Part shown: positions 45,755 through 57,900 of the stretch, in pieces
How the letters are laid out: each line of letters starts with the position of its first letter
How positions within the stretch are numbered: the stretch's first letter is position 1
NCBI RefSeq assembly: GCF_003073045.1
Contig: NC_037592.1
Location: 1,523,371 to 1,587,370, forward strand
DNA length: 64,000 bases
Direction: 5' to 3'
Source of the DNA: Pomacea canaliculata
Lineage: Eukaryota; Mollusca; Gastropoda; Architaenioglossa; Ampullariidae
Notes under the pieces: model-generated
What the model saw: only the letters and a program-made list of their open reading frames with translations
Databases searched by the model: none
What the model was told of the DNA's origin: nothing
Program-made: the position numbers and the translations under genes

Positions 45755-47229
45755 CTAACTCCCTAGACACTTTGTGAGTAGATACTGTAGGAACTTACTA
45801 GGCCCTGTGTCAGCAGACGCTGTAGGTGCTGCAGTTGCTGTGGTGGTCGTAGTGGTCTCTTCATTCTCCTCGCTGTCGTCATCCTCGTCACTGCTGTCAG
45901 GGGCGAAGGTTGTGACGACTGGAGTTGTCGTCGTCGTAACATCATTATAGTCACGTAAATCGAGGGATTGGGTTGTGACCTCAGTCACCTCCGACAGCGT
46001 AGTTACTTCATCGTCGTCTTTCTCTTCTTCATCGCTGTTATCAACGGGTTCTGATTGCGTGGTACTGGAGTCTGAAACTGTGAGTGGAGTTGTCGCTTTT
46101 TCTTCATCGTCGTCATCATTATATGATGACGTTGTGGTACTGGAATCCGAAACTGTAAGTGGAGTTGTAGCCGAGTTTTCTTCATCGTCGTCATCATCAT
46201 CCTCATCGGATGACTGCGTGGTACTGGACACTGAAGCTGTCAGTGGAGTTGTCGTTGCTTCTCCTCCATCGTCGTCATCATCCCATTATTATAGGATGAC
46301 GTTGTGGTACTGGACACCAAAACTGTAAGTGGAGTTGTGGCCGAGTTTTCTTCATCGTCGTCATCATCATCATCATCGGATGACTGTGTGGTACTGGACA
46401 CCGTGACAGCGCTTAAAGTTGTTGCTACTGCTTCATCATCGTCTTCATCATCATTAATATTATTATAGGATGACTGCGTGGTACTGGACACAGCAGCAGT
46501 TATTGGAGTAGTTTCTTCCTCAACGTCATCGTCATCTTCAAATGTGGAGGGAGTTGTGCTCACGGGGCCGTACATGGCATCTGCCACACGAGAGATGGCC
46601 TTCATCAGGTCCTCGATGTCTTCGTACGTCTGTGTCTGCTGGCCGGCCTCCTGCTGTCCTGTGAGAGATGTGCCGTACAGGGTCTGCTGGCCGGCCTCCT
46701 GCTGTTGTCCTGTCTGAGATAAGTCGTACAGTGTCTGCTGGCCGGCCTCCTCCTGCTGTCCTGTGAGAGATGTGCCGTATGGGGTCTGCTGGCCGGCCTC
46801 CTGCTGTTGTCCTGTCTGAGATAAGTCGTACAGTGTCTGCTGGCCGGCCTCCTCCTGCTGTCCTGTGAGAGATGTGCCGAACAGGGTCTGCTGGCTGGCC
46901 TCCTCCTCCTCCTGTCCTGTCTGGGATGTGCCGAACAGGAACTGCAGCAGGCGGTCCAGGTACTGCTGTTGTTGCTGTTGTTGCTGCTGCTGTCGCTGCT
47001 GTTGTAGTACCTGCCAGTTGTAGCCTGAATTCACGGTCCTTATGATGTTAGGGTAGAACAGATAGCCAACTGGAACTGGTTGCTGCAGCTGTCTGTCCCT
47101 GTAGCCATAGCCACCAGTCTGTGGGTAAGCAGCGCGGGGCGGGTAGGTGAAGCTGGTGCAGGGGGCGACACTCAGCGTCAAGATGAGGAACTTGACGACA
47201 AGTGGTGCTGGGGATCGTACCTCCATCAT
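45755..47229 (-). CDS. Secreted Gln-rich and Asp/Ser/Thr-rich repeat protein (matrix- or mucin-like), frameshifted
   Basis: The start is the first of two ATGs (47229) in an exon whose acceptor (TTTGATTCAG) ends at 47245, so an upstream 5' UTR exon is implied. The N-terminus is a signal peptide (VVKFLILTLSVAPCTS). A Tyr/Pro/Gly segment and a poly-Gln run follow. About seven alternating 17-residue units come next (GTSLTGQQEEAGQQTLY and DLSQTGQQQEAGQQTLY), then a linker (YEDIEDLMKAISRVADAMYG), then six or so units of 20-30 residues such as SSTTQSSDDDDDD, EENSATTPLTV. The strongly acidic, Ser/Thr-rich C-terminal half suits calcium binding and O-glycosylation, as in molluscan shell-matrix and mucous proteins; that role is inferred from composition. 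A frame change at 46281-46290 (GGG run) separates the first 344-codon frame from the 158-codon C-terminal frame ending at 45755. The repeat pattern continues across it, so a single indel is the simplest explanation. Confidence 0.75.
45990..46550. repeat. Coding minisatellite for Asp/Ser/Thr-rich units
   Basis: About six units of 60-95 bases, each containing a TCATCGTCGTCATCAT-type run (poly-Asp) followed by GACTGCGTGGTACTGGACAC (SSTTQS) and AGTGGAGTTGT (TTPLT). They belong to the acidic repeat-protein gene. Confidence 0.85.
46625..46935. repeat. Coding minisatellite for 17-residue Gln-rich units
   Basis: Units of about 51-60 bases built on GTCTGCTGGCCGGCCTCCTG and CTGTCCTGTGAGAGATGTGC alternate in two subtypes. 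They belong to the acidic repeat-protein gene. Confidence 0.85.
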
Positions 47230-47534
47230 CTGTTTCCCCACTTCCTGAATCAAACACAAAACAACAATTGTCACTGAGGAGTCGTCACTGTCACAACAAG
47301 GTCGTCCTCATCGCCAGATAACGATGTCTGCTGCTCAAACCAGTTTCTGTCTTCTTTCCTCCTTATTCCGGTAAACTCTTCGTCAAGCTTATGTAAATAT
47401 ATGTTAGTTGATATTTATACTATGTTCTAATATGTCTATACTATGTGTCTACACTATGTATACTATATATTTACTATCCATACTATTATACCTTAATGTA
47501 TCTTCTCTATATATTTATATATCTATATGTATCT

Positions 47535-47693
47535 ATAGTGCCACTTACAACTTCACTGACCCTGTCAGCTTCTGTAGCCACTGGAGAACAAAGTTTCTCA
47601 AAGTGGAAATTAGTGACAACTTTTCTGAGAACAACATTGCTACAAGAAAGGTCGGCTGGTTGGCCACCGTGTCCACTGAGGATCACTAGATCT
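47535..47693 (+). mobile_element. hAT transposase C-terminal dimerisation-region relic
   Basis: The plus-strand frame reads LTTSLTLSASVATGEQSFSK, then WKLVTTFLRTTLLQERSAGW. This matches the conserved hAT C-terminal signature (LxxLLTLPVSVASxERSFSxLK, then TYLRSTMxQERLxxL). Only this region survives, with an in-frame stop soon after. It is the only transposase-derived protein seen in the window, and it lies outside the MITEs. Confidence 0.7.
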
Positions 47694-47699
47694 TAAAGA

Positions 47700-49240
47700 A
47701 CTAGACACTGTTTCCACAGCAACAAGCACAGAAAACGGTATTTCAGCCTCAGTTTGATGACCAGATGGTCGAGTGGTTGTTGGTATTTGGGTGGGAATGG
47801 GGTGAGGGAGGCTGTGACGTAACTAAAAAAAACAAAAAAAAATGTCTTGCTTACTCTTCCACCCTCGTTAATAAAGAATTGTCATTGTCATTATCATCAG
47901 TAAGGCTACACGCATAATAACGCCGGGATAGATGAGGTCAAAGTTTACTAAAGATCTTTTGTTTTCTTTAACGCGAGGAAATCAGTTGTAAGTTCAGAAT
48001 ATCAAGGTGTGTACAGGTGCACAGATAACTTCTCTGCCTCACTCAGCACACGTCACACCTGGTTAAACAGAACTAGTACCCACAACACACCTGCCCATGT
48101 TCCCTCCCCCATCACAACAGAAGCCAAGACAGAATGTTTCTGTAGTGTAGCACCTCGGACTCGGAATCCAACACAGTGTTTAGACAAATTACAGGGGACG
48201 AGCATCAGGTCAGGGAGGTGAAATCTTTGCTAGCAGACGACGACATAAAGACTTACCTGTCAGGTAGGTTTGTTTCAGGTAACAACTGTGAAGCTTCGGG
48301 TCTGTGCGGCAAAATAAAGGTAATCGTCGTTGTCCAAACTTCGCGAGATTTTCACGCTCGGTGTCGTGCGGCTGCTTTCTTTGCTTCCTTTCTCTGACTT
48401 CTCTTTCTTCTCTCACTCACTTGTAGAAAGGGCCCGAAGTTCTTACTGCCCTTTGCCGCCAGGTGTCGGTGTGTCCGGCACTGCCTGCAGCCAAGCATTT
48501 TATAGCAGCACGTCACACCCACCTCCACGCCTGCCTGGCCGAGCGTGACGTGCGTCACAACCAGCGAGCCCCAGACAAGGGTGGTGTCAGCACCCCAACA
48601 TCCGCCAAACTCTTCACTTGACATTAATCAGACTTTTAACAACCATTAAACACAGTTTTTTAGGACAACTAGGCCTTACGAATCACCTTTGTTTGTTTTG
48701 TTTTTTGCTTAGTAGTCCGCTGGAGCTGGATAGATCCAGATTTAGCTGTTGGTCTGTGGGTCTGTCTGTCTGTCCCAGCTTGCATAATTCATGTGAAAAC
48801 GTCATCCATGCTGCCAACGGTCATTTCCACACCAGAGGTCAAGAGACCGGATGTAAGAGGCAGAAGATGGCAGAATGTTTCTGTACGGATATCAACACAC
48901 GATTGGACGTTGTACCTTACTTAGCCCTCACCAAAGTCGTTTGTTTCCACAAGTAAACAAACTTGAACACGAGGTGTAAGCAGCGGCAGGGACATGGGTT
49001 ATCGCCCCGGATTATTCCAAGACGCATGGGTTGTCGCCCTTGGCTGTGCCTCTAGGAATGCCTGATAGTTATCGTGACTTGTGGAGGAGCTCATGACTGA
49101 ATGGAATGTTCGTTAGAACCCTTTAGTTGTTGAGAACTCAGCTTTTGTCATTCACAAACAAGTCGTCGAGGTAGAAAAACGCTGTGAAGATTTTCTGTGC
49201 GAAAGAGACCGTGGCTAGACAAGGTATGGGATGTGTATTT
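47700..49240. other. Unassigned spacer
   Basis: Mixed composition, no exon supported. A 5' UTR exon of the acidic repeat-protein gene could lie here. Confidence 0.35.
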
Positions 49241-49245
49241 TTCTT

Positions 49246-49246
49246 T

Positions 49247-49297
<51 letters not shown>
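49246..49297. repeat. (ATC)n microsatellite
   Basis: Seventeen or so uninterrupted ATC triplets. Confidence 0.97.
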
Positions 49298-49999
49298 GTA
49301 ATCATCTTTGTAGCGGTCGGTGAAAGAATGAGTTGGAATTATAACACTTGATCGGAGATTTTGTTATTGAAAGAAAGTTGTTTCTGTTGAAACGAAGAGT
49401 TGACATGCGTTCGAATTGTTTATTCGTTGTCGCAAGGATTTCAGGAATCACTTGGGGGCGAAGGAAGAAAGGAACAGACCGGAAAGCATGTAACATCCCC
49501 GCTGTAGGAAGACATAGGAAGGGCATTCCACTTACTGGGGCTACAGAAAGGGAGCGAGTGATGGCCGAGTCTGTGGACTATGGAACTGTGGAAGTCACGT
49601 GACACAATCCTTCCCACCAAGCTGTCTGCCTGAATACCAGCATCAACATCTTCCTACAGGTCGCCATTGTCTTCTCCTTTGGATTTCTCTGAAATCACTT
49701 TTTAGCAGCACTACTCTCATCTCATTAACATTTCAAACATGGCGCTGAGGTCATGGGAGGTCATCAACAACAGCCACCTGCTCCGGACGTGACGATGCGT
49801 GACGTCAATGTGACGTTATGTTTAGGTGCGACCAGCCAATGACAAACAAACAAACAAGCGATGAAAAATATGATGTGAAGACAGTTGACAACGAAACGTG
49901 TTAAAGTCCTGCTACACTTGTGATAGACACTGCGCCATGATGCTAGACACTGCGATAAGGCGTGATAGACAGGAAACTGGTCAGTCTGTACTTGGACTG

Positions 50000-50135
50000 T
50001 AATGTTTAGACAACTGTAATATTTGTAATGTAATGTTTAGACAACTGTAATATTTGTAATGTAATGTTTAGACAACTGTACTACGTGGAATGTAATGCTC
50101 ACACAGCTGTAATATTTGTAATGTAATACACAGAC
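50000..50135. repeat. Tandem repeat, ~34-bp unit, about four copies
   Basis: Units of ATGTTTAGACAACTGTAATA followed by TTTGTAATGTA; the last copies are diverged. Confidence 0.85.
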
Positions 50136-50139
50136 AAGT

Positions 50140-51900
50140 GTAGTGCCTGGTTGAGCATTTCATCCAAGATTTATTCGTTATTCATTCTCATCAGCTGTTT
50201 ATGAGTCCTGTCGACACTCTCAAGTCGTCTCTCGGCTTCTTCACAGGCTCATCAGTTTGACAGTTTATGTTTCTCTGGTCTGTGGTCTGGGGTTCGAGGC
50301 CAGCTCATGTCACCAATCATGGCCGGAGGCTGGAACTGTCCAGCGTTCGTTTTCAACAAACTCAGATGACGACAAGACTTCAATGCCACAACCGTTCTAA
50401 ACAGTTTAACGAATCAGCTTCAGTTTGCAATTACTTTTGTTTAGTTTAATTGAAGTAAGAAATAATTGGGAGTGTTAAATGTTGCTGTCATTATGGACGT
50501 TTGGCTGCTGTTCAAGTTGCTGCTGTCTCGGTGGACCTGACTGTTGTTACTAGGGTCATAGGGTCAACGAGTGTCATCACGATCTCGTGAAGGTCACCGC
50601 GTAGCGAGTGTTGTTTATTCCTTTCGCAGTGAAAATAAATCGGTTTTTTTCTTTTTTGTTCGACATGACTGAGGGCGTTACACGAGGGTCTGTGAGACAG
50701 ACAATCCTCCCGGCTGAACATAGACGTGAGATGTCGCTCTCATTCTCGGAAAGTCGAGGGTGGAGAGAGGGGATAGGGGGAGGAGCTGCTCCACGCACCA
50801 CCACCACCTCCTCCAACCACAGGGAACCTCTGCATCAACTGTTATACAACCGTCACACGTGGGAACCTTTCAGGTCAACACTCACGTCACGCGCGATAAT
50901 GTGTCACCATGGCGGCTCGGTGTCAGATGACGTCACCATCGATTGACCTCTCGGGTCACGAGTGGCTCGCAATTAACTGCAGCAAGTTGATGACCGAGTT
51001 CTGTGAGCCATGGAGGGAGCATGGGAGATAAGCAGGTGAGATAGATGACGGGCTTTTTCTTGTTGGCCAGATTTGACTGATTTGATCAACGCGTGTGTGT
51101 GACACGTCACAGCTGACTGCATGTACGTCACCGATGCCTGTGTGGTACGTCACAGCTGCGAGGGAACAAAGACTGGTGCGCGTGCTTGACAGACTCCTCG
51201 TGCAATGAAAGGAAGCACTCCCTGTCGTTGTTTACAGACGTTTTAAAATAACAAATAAAACAAGGTGACACGATGGATCTCAGTGTTGTTGACAGTCATA
51301 ATGTTCATACTTATTGTGTACGTCTCTTCACATAAACATGACGAAGGTTTATTAAAATAATAATCGGGTTGTCCCCACTAAACCACTGCTGTTAAATATC
51401 TTAGTAACAACTTTTTCGTTTGTGTCGCGGTTGTTTTTCAAGTGCTTGTGGAGTTTGGTTTGCTGTGTGTACACAGAAGTAACTTTATTTTAGACTAGAG
51501 CACGTGTTCCCCCAGCTGCTGCTCAACCAGTTTCTTTTTGGTAAACTTTCAAAGTTTCTTTTTCTTATCTTCATATTGTAACTAGGACTTGGTTTGTTTC
51601 TTGTTTTATTTCTGTCTGAGCACACTTCCCGAGTAAAATTGAGTTCTAAGCAAAATACTAAAATAAACACAAATAACTAGGCGCTAATGAGGCCACACGT
51701 GCTGTGTCCTGTTTTATTCAGTTACCCTGGTGTCTGCCAAATATTCTCATACATGTGTCGTCTGCTTAATAAAGGAGCAGCTGGTCATACTGACCACCGA
51801 GTGACTGACTGGGCGAGGGCTGCTACATCAGCATCACCGAGCTCCTTTCGTCCTGATAGTCTGTATCTCATTGTATAGAGTGGCTCGACATGACTCAAGA
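50140..51900. other. Spacer 3' of copy B
   Basis: No exon assigned. TTTATT (AATAAA on the minus strand) at about 51714-51719 is a candidate polyadenylation signal for copy B, some 205 bases past its stop. GGTTCGAGGCC at about 50293 resembles a B-box in isolation. Confidence 0.35.
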
Positions 51901-51923
51901 TAAAAGTAAACAGAAACAAAGTT

Positions 51924-54900
51924 CTAGTGTGCCGCACAGCCATCCCGCGTCAGTCTTGCGACAGCTTTTCCTTCCGGTCCGATGACGACGACCACTTTGC
52001 AGTAGACGTTGTTCCAGAAATAGCCAAAGGTCACGACCTCGCCCACGGCGCCCTCCAGCACCAGCTCGATGCTGTCGGACAGGACGTTGATGTCCAACAC
52101 GCGGTCACGTGACATGGGCACGAACTTGCCCTCTTCGCCGTAGATGACGACCTCGACAGACCCCCTGTAACAGGCGAGGTGAGTACACGTGACATGATGC
52201 TGTGGTCTCGTGACTTTGTAGTCTACTGAAGTGTTTGTGAGCTCGACTGAGGCTGACACACCCACAGCTGTGTGATGCGCCATGACAACACGTGCAAAGC
52301 GCTGATCCCCCTGTACTCGGTATATTGCCCACTGAACTCTACATCAACATTAATTACAGACAGAGAGAGCAAGCAATGCACGTGATAATAACTGATGTAG
52401 CAGACTGTGTGAAGGATAATGGAACTAACTGCAGTTTTCGTGTAAAACAGATAAAAATGCTGTCACTAGAACTGCCAGAGGCGGGAGGAGACCGGAGGCA
52501 CTGACCCCAGGCTGTAGCGCGGGCTGGTGTAGTACAGACAGAAGTGTTGTCGTCCACACTGAGTGCTGATACTGACAGGTGAGGCACTGGAGAAGGCAGA
52601 CAGCACTGGAGCACCGTGACTGGCATTGCGGGTCATCACCACCTTGGGATCGAACTGCAGGAGAGAGAAGGACGGTGATGTCATTAGGTGACAGTAGTAA
52701 CCATTACCCACCTGCTGTCATGTCACAGTTGCCCTAGCTACCATCTTGTGGTTACAACAGTGTTGGCAGTCTCCCGACTTCTCATTGTCACGTGTCCAAT
52801 GTACTCACATGTTAAGACATCTGATTGTCCACATCTACAAACAGACTTCTACCTCCTGCTACAAACTGACCAACGCTTCATCCCCTCACAGACACTCACG
52901 AAATCGAACCCCGCGTCCGAGGGTGTCAGCTTGTAGTTGTTTCTCATGGCCGCTGCTAGGATGATACCGAAGGTATCCGAAGCTCCGATCGTGGAGTAGG
53001 TGGTCCACACCTGGCCCATAGGCCCACTTCCCGACCACGCTGCCTGTCAGCATCAACAACACCATCTTCATCAGATCTGTGAGTGTGCACGCGCGTGCGT
53101 GGATGTGTGGATGATGCATATATATATAATCTCCCAGTCAAATCTTATTTCTTTAAATGCAGTCTACAAATGGTTGATATGTCTCAAAACATTCGAAGTT
53201 GTTGTCCCTGTGCATGTACATTCCGACAAATAATAGGATATAACCAGTGATATACTTGACTAAAACCGTCGCCTTTACTGGTCACACGGATTTATTCGCT
53301 GCACAACCTGCACAACTCCTCACCACCCCGATCCACACACCTGACCCCGGTGGGACTCTGTGGGACTTGCGGAGGTCAAATAGCCAGGAGTTGGAGAGAC
53401 AGCAGCTGACGACCATAAACTCTGGTACAGACACAGGCAGGTGGTCACATCTGTCATCAGGTGTGTGTAGGGAGAGCACAGGTGGCAGCTCCACAACAAG
53501 TGTTCATATCAGGATCGTGACGACAATAACAGGATGGACAGGAATAGTCAGGTTTCCTCTGCACAAGTTCCTCGCAGGACTGATTCTGCTTGACAAGCGG
53601 AGTAAGCTGGTCTGGTTTGACCACGTGACCACCCCGACAATACCTTGTCGAACACTGTCCTTCACGCAGCGTTGAAGGGTGGTCATCACCAACGTAAACT
53701 TGCTCACCCTCGTCAACGAGGCATTATACCCGGTCTTGTCAGCTGCCACATCTCTCCATGTGCTTACCTCCAACACCGGTACCAGTAAAGGGACGAATGG
53801 CTGGACGCCTGGCAAATCTGACCTGACCTGCCTCTACTACACACACCTGCCCGCTACTCCTTCCACCCCACACACCTCCAGCCCCATTATTCAGCTCGTC
53901 CTCCCACCCAATACACCCGGCCTCACCTCCCAGATCTGCTTGTCGATGGCTGTGGCGGGCTTATCTGGCTGTAGGATTTTCCCGTCAGCACGACAGCACC
54001 TGTTGGACACAGCAGACAGAAGCTATCCCATCATTCCCTGGTACAATGGTTCCTTATACGACATACAGACACTTCACCAGGCTGGAAATCCATTTTGTTT
54101 TAATAAAGACATTTAATTATCCACTTTAACTGAGGATTCACTGTACTTACTGCATGAGCACAGACACTAGTGTGTGATTAATCTTGTCACCCGGCCCCAC
54201 AGGCCCTGTACTCAGGGTGGCTACAGCTGCCTGTAGTTCACCGTGGGTCTCCGACAAATCTGAAAAGATATTAATCGCACGATTATGTAACCTTCTTTCC
54301 ACATCTCCACCGCACTTAAAGACATATTGCAGGTAGAGGCACAAAGGTCTTCACAGTCCATGTTGGTGCTAGAAACAGATGCTCAGATGCATGCACACCT
54401 GGATTATCAGGTTTCAGTGTCTTTGTGCGCTATAAATAAATTCGGCCTCGCTGACCTCTCAGACAAGACTTCAAGGGGAGAGACAAAATATAATATTATA
54501 CCCATACATACTCTGTATCCTGTTTGGTATCAGACTTAACTGCTCATAAATACACTTTTTACCTTCTTATTAGACCAAAAGCATTGCGGGTACCTGTGTT
54601 TGTACCCGACACTCACTGTAGGTGTTGCCAGGCTGAATCTCGCCAGTCCAGAAAGTGTCTTTAAACGGCGCGATTCCCAAAGCGTGTGCAAAGATGGAGG
54701 ACACACCGATAATCCACTGATCGCCGCCTGCACGATAATCCTCACTCACTCGGGCCTGAGACAAACAACAACCATGTGCATGCCAGACAAATATGTCTCA
54801 ATGTCAGGAATTACTGTTTGGAGCAGTTACTTGTACCCAGTGATGTCAGTCCGCCCTCGACAATCACACGGCGACACGACTTGTCATCGACAATAACAAC

Positions 54901-57900
54901 AAACAAACAATATTTTTCCTGAAAGTTGTCTGCCCACCCACATACTGTGTATGATCTGTGTTACTGACATTACCTGGGGTTTGTACAGCTTGACATATTC
55001 AAGGTTCATATTTAATATGTAGAGTCATATTCACAACTGTTCACTGCTGTCAAATCACCTTTCTGGAAGTTCACTTCCACCAAAGATTTATTCTCTATTC
55101 TTTCGTCAGTTGTTGCATCGCTTTTCTCTGTTATCCTCACAGTACCAGAGAACTTCCCACTCTCCCACTGTACCTTTGCAAGTCACCTGACAACTGACAT
55201 TCCGTTCATTATATCAGCTTTTGTTGGTATTTTAGTAAATTTATATTGGTGTATCCTTGATGTAGTCTCGGGTGTCATCGCACGTTTTGTGCGTTAACTC
55301 AGCCACAGAGATAGAAGGAAGAAACCACAAGTGTTGTGAACATGAACAGTGAGGAGCCATCGAAGTTCAATGAGGAGAGCGGGGTAGCTCTCGTACTGAG
55401 GGGCTAGAGGTCAAAGTTTACAGGCGAACCTCATCAACATGTTTCGGTTTAACCTGTGTCTACCTGTCATTACCTGTGTGACAACAGGGATCTCCAGGGT
55501 CTGCAGGGCGTGTCTGGGGTAGGACATGCAGTACTGGATGGTCAGGTCCACGGCACGCGCTGCCTCCCCCATCTGCATCAGCCACGTCCTGGCCACGTCC
55601 ACTGAGGTCAGCGCCGCGTGCACTCCCGTGAACTCGCGGTCCAGCCAGTCCTGCCACGCAGACATCGCCTTATGTTAGTCATTCTCGTCTACTTTTGCTT
55701 TAAACAGGCAAGTAGTGTATGTTTAGCCTCGAACTGAGGGCGTCCATCAGTATTGGTTCATGTGTGCGAGTGTGTGTGTGTTCATCTGTGTGTGCTTGTG
55801 TTTATCTCACTCTCTGTGTTCATTCACTGGTAAATCAAATTTCCTACCTGCTCGTACAATATCAGACCCCAAGTCTTCGCTTCCTCAAAAAGATTCATCC
55901 AGAAAGACTGAAAACAATCGACATATTAGTAGTGTGGCGCACGACAAGTTGGTCGTCATGGCAACAAAAACATCAGAGGAGGGAAAAAAGTAGGAAGAAA
56001 ATACCTTCAATGTCTCTTGTCATCAATAACATTCTCTAAATACCCGGTGTGTCATCAATAAACTATATGCAAGGTGTATTATTAATAACATTAACTGTAC
56101 GATGTGTCATCATTAGCACTCACGTGACGAGGTGGGTCTAAAGGCACAGGGACAGGTGTCACAAACAATTTATTTCCACTCCAAACAACTTCATGCTTTC
56201 CCCTTGGAAATAATCCCTCTCGAGTCTATTCCACTTTTCTACACTTCTCTGCCAAGCTTTTGTGCACTGCTGAACGAATTATTCTGGGATGCTGCCACAC
56301 ACCTGCTGTGTATAGTTAACATTTGTTTTTGAACGAGCACGGAATCCGTGGGTGGATGACGAGTATTTTCATGGGTGTGTGTGGGTGTGTGCAGGTACGA
56401 AGGGGTGTTGCCTGGGTGTGAGCATCTCATGTCGGCTGCACTGCACATATTGAATGTATTATATTCACTTTTTTAAAGTCATGCTTGTGGTGTTTAATGT
56501 TGGGTTTGTAGAGCCGTTGTGACAGATGCTCTCAGCTCCGTCGGTACCGCCCTCGTGATGGCCTCATCACGCTTTCTTAAACAGGTCACCTTGGTGATCC
56601 CCTTGAGAGTTGGGGGGAAAGTCCCATGGAGCAGGATTGAGTGGAATAGGAGGTTGGTTCAGTACAGTGATGTTCTTTCTCGGCCAGGAGCTGCCTGGCC
56701 GTGTGAATGTAGCTGTGCTGTCATCGTGTGAATGTAGCTGTGCTGTCATCGTGTGAATGTAGCTGTGCTGTCATCGTGTGAATGTAGCTGTGCTGTCGTC
56801 GTGTGAAGGTAGGAGCTGGGCACGTGACTCACCAGGTCCTGTGGGATGGACGCTCTCTCTCCACAATGAAGGTGAAGCTGCCTCCGTTCTGTCTAGCATA
56901 TGGAGTGTGTGGTGACCTGCACGAGACAGAGGAGCATGAGGTCGCCTGTGTCTTGAGTTCATTTCTATGACAACATCATGTGGTTTGTATATGTGGCGAC
57001 ATCTACAGACGGACACCAACACTGATTTTAAGCTTTCCGCCCTCCGCCGCAAGCTACGGGAACAAAACGTGAAAAAGATATGAACACATGTGAACAGTGA
57101 ATGTGTGAACATTATATGAATCCATGTGAACAATTTTACGAAAGAAACAAAATTTCATTTCATAGAAACTTACCAGTATCTGTTGTGTGCTGCCGCTGGC
57201 CACTTTGTTTTGTTGAAAATATACCTGAAATATGAAAAACTTAAAAGAATTGTGCCTGAAACAGTGCAGGTGTTGTTAAGATGTGTCTGAAATAGACAAT
57301 GCTTACACAAAATAATAAAAAACTTGGAAAAACTTGAAGAGTATACATCAAACAGTAAAATTTGTCAATGATTCAGTCAAACTTGGTCACAGATGTCTGA
57401 TGGACTCAAGTATTGACAAAGCATGCTTAAAATAGTAAAATTTGACAAAACATGGCTGAAACAAACAAAACTAACTTGAAAACATGTGATAACAGTAAAA
57501 TTGTACACAAGCTAATGAAAGTAAAAGAAAGTAAAACAGTTGTATGTGAAACTTTGTCATGAACTCCTAACAAAGACTATTCAGTGATAGCAACATGTTC
57601 AGCTTGTGGCAGCTCCAGATATTTTCTATTTGTTGTACTGACATATAAACACAAATACTTGTGATATTATTAGATTATATGGTCTTGTTGAATACTACTA
57701 CAATATATTTTACTAGATTATGGTATTTTGATGATATGTCAATTCACAGTACTTAGAGTAGACAGACAAGCTGACATTACTGGAAGCCGTTAGGAGAAAC
57801 GTCTGGCATTGGTCTCCATGTCAGAACTCCTCCCTCTGCACTCTTGTTGTAGAACCAACTGTCATACTGCACGTACCTGTAAAAATATTTATTTACTGAG

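Noticed and set aside
46240..46328. An intron separating the two frames of the acidic repeat protein
   Set aside because: The repeat pattern runs continuously through the frame change and no GT/AG pair would preserve it; one indel is simpler.
49246..49297. CRISPR-like or satellite array
   Set aside because: Simple ATC triplet repeat without spacers.
50285..50345. Possible SINE fragment with GGTTCGAGGCC
   Set aside because: A single B-box match without an A-box or a recognisable body.
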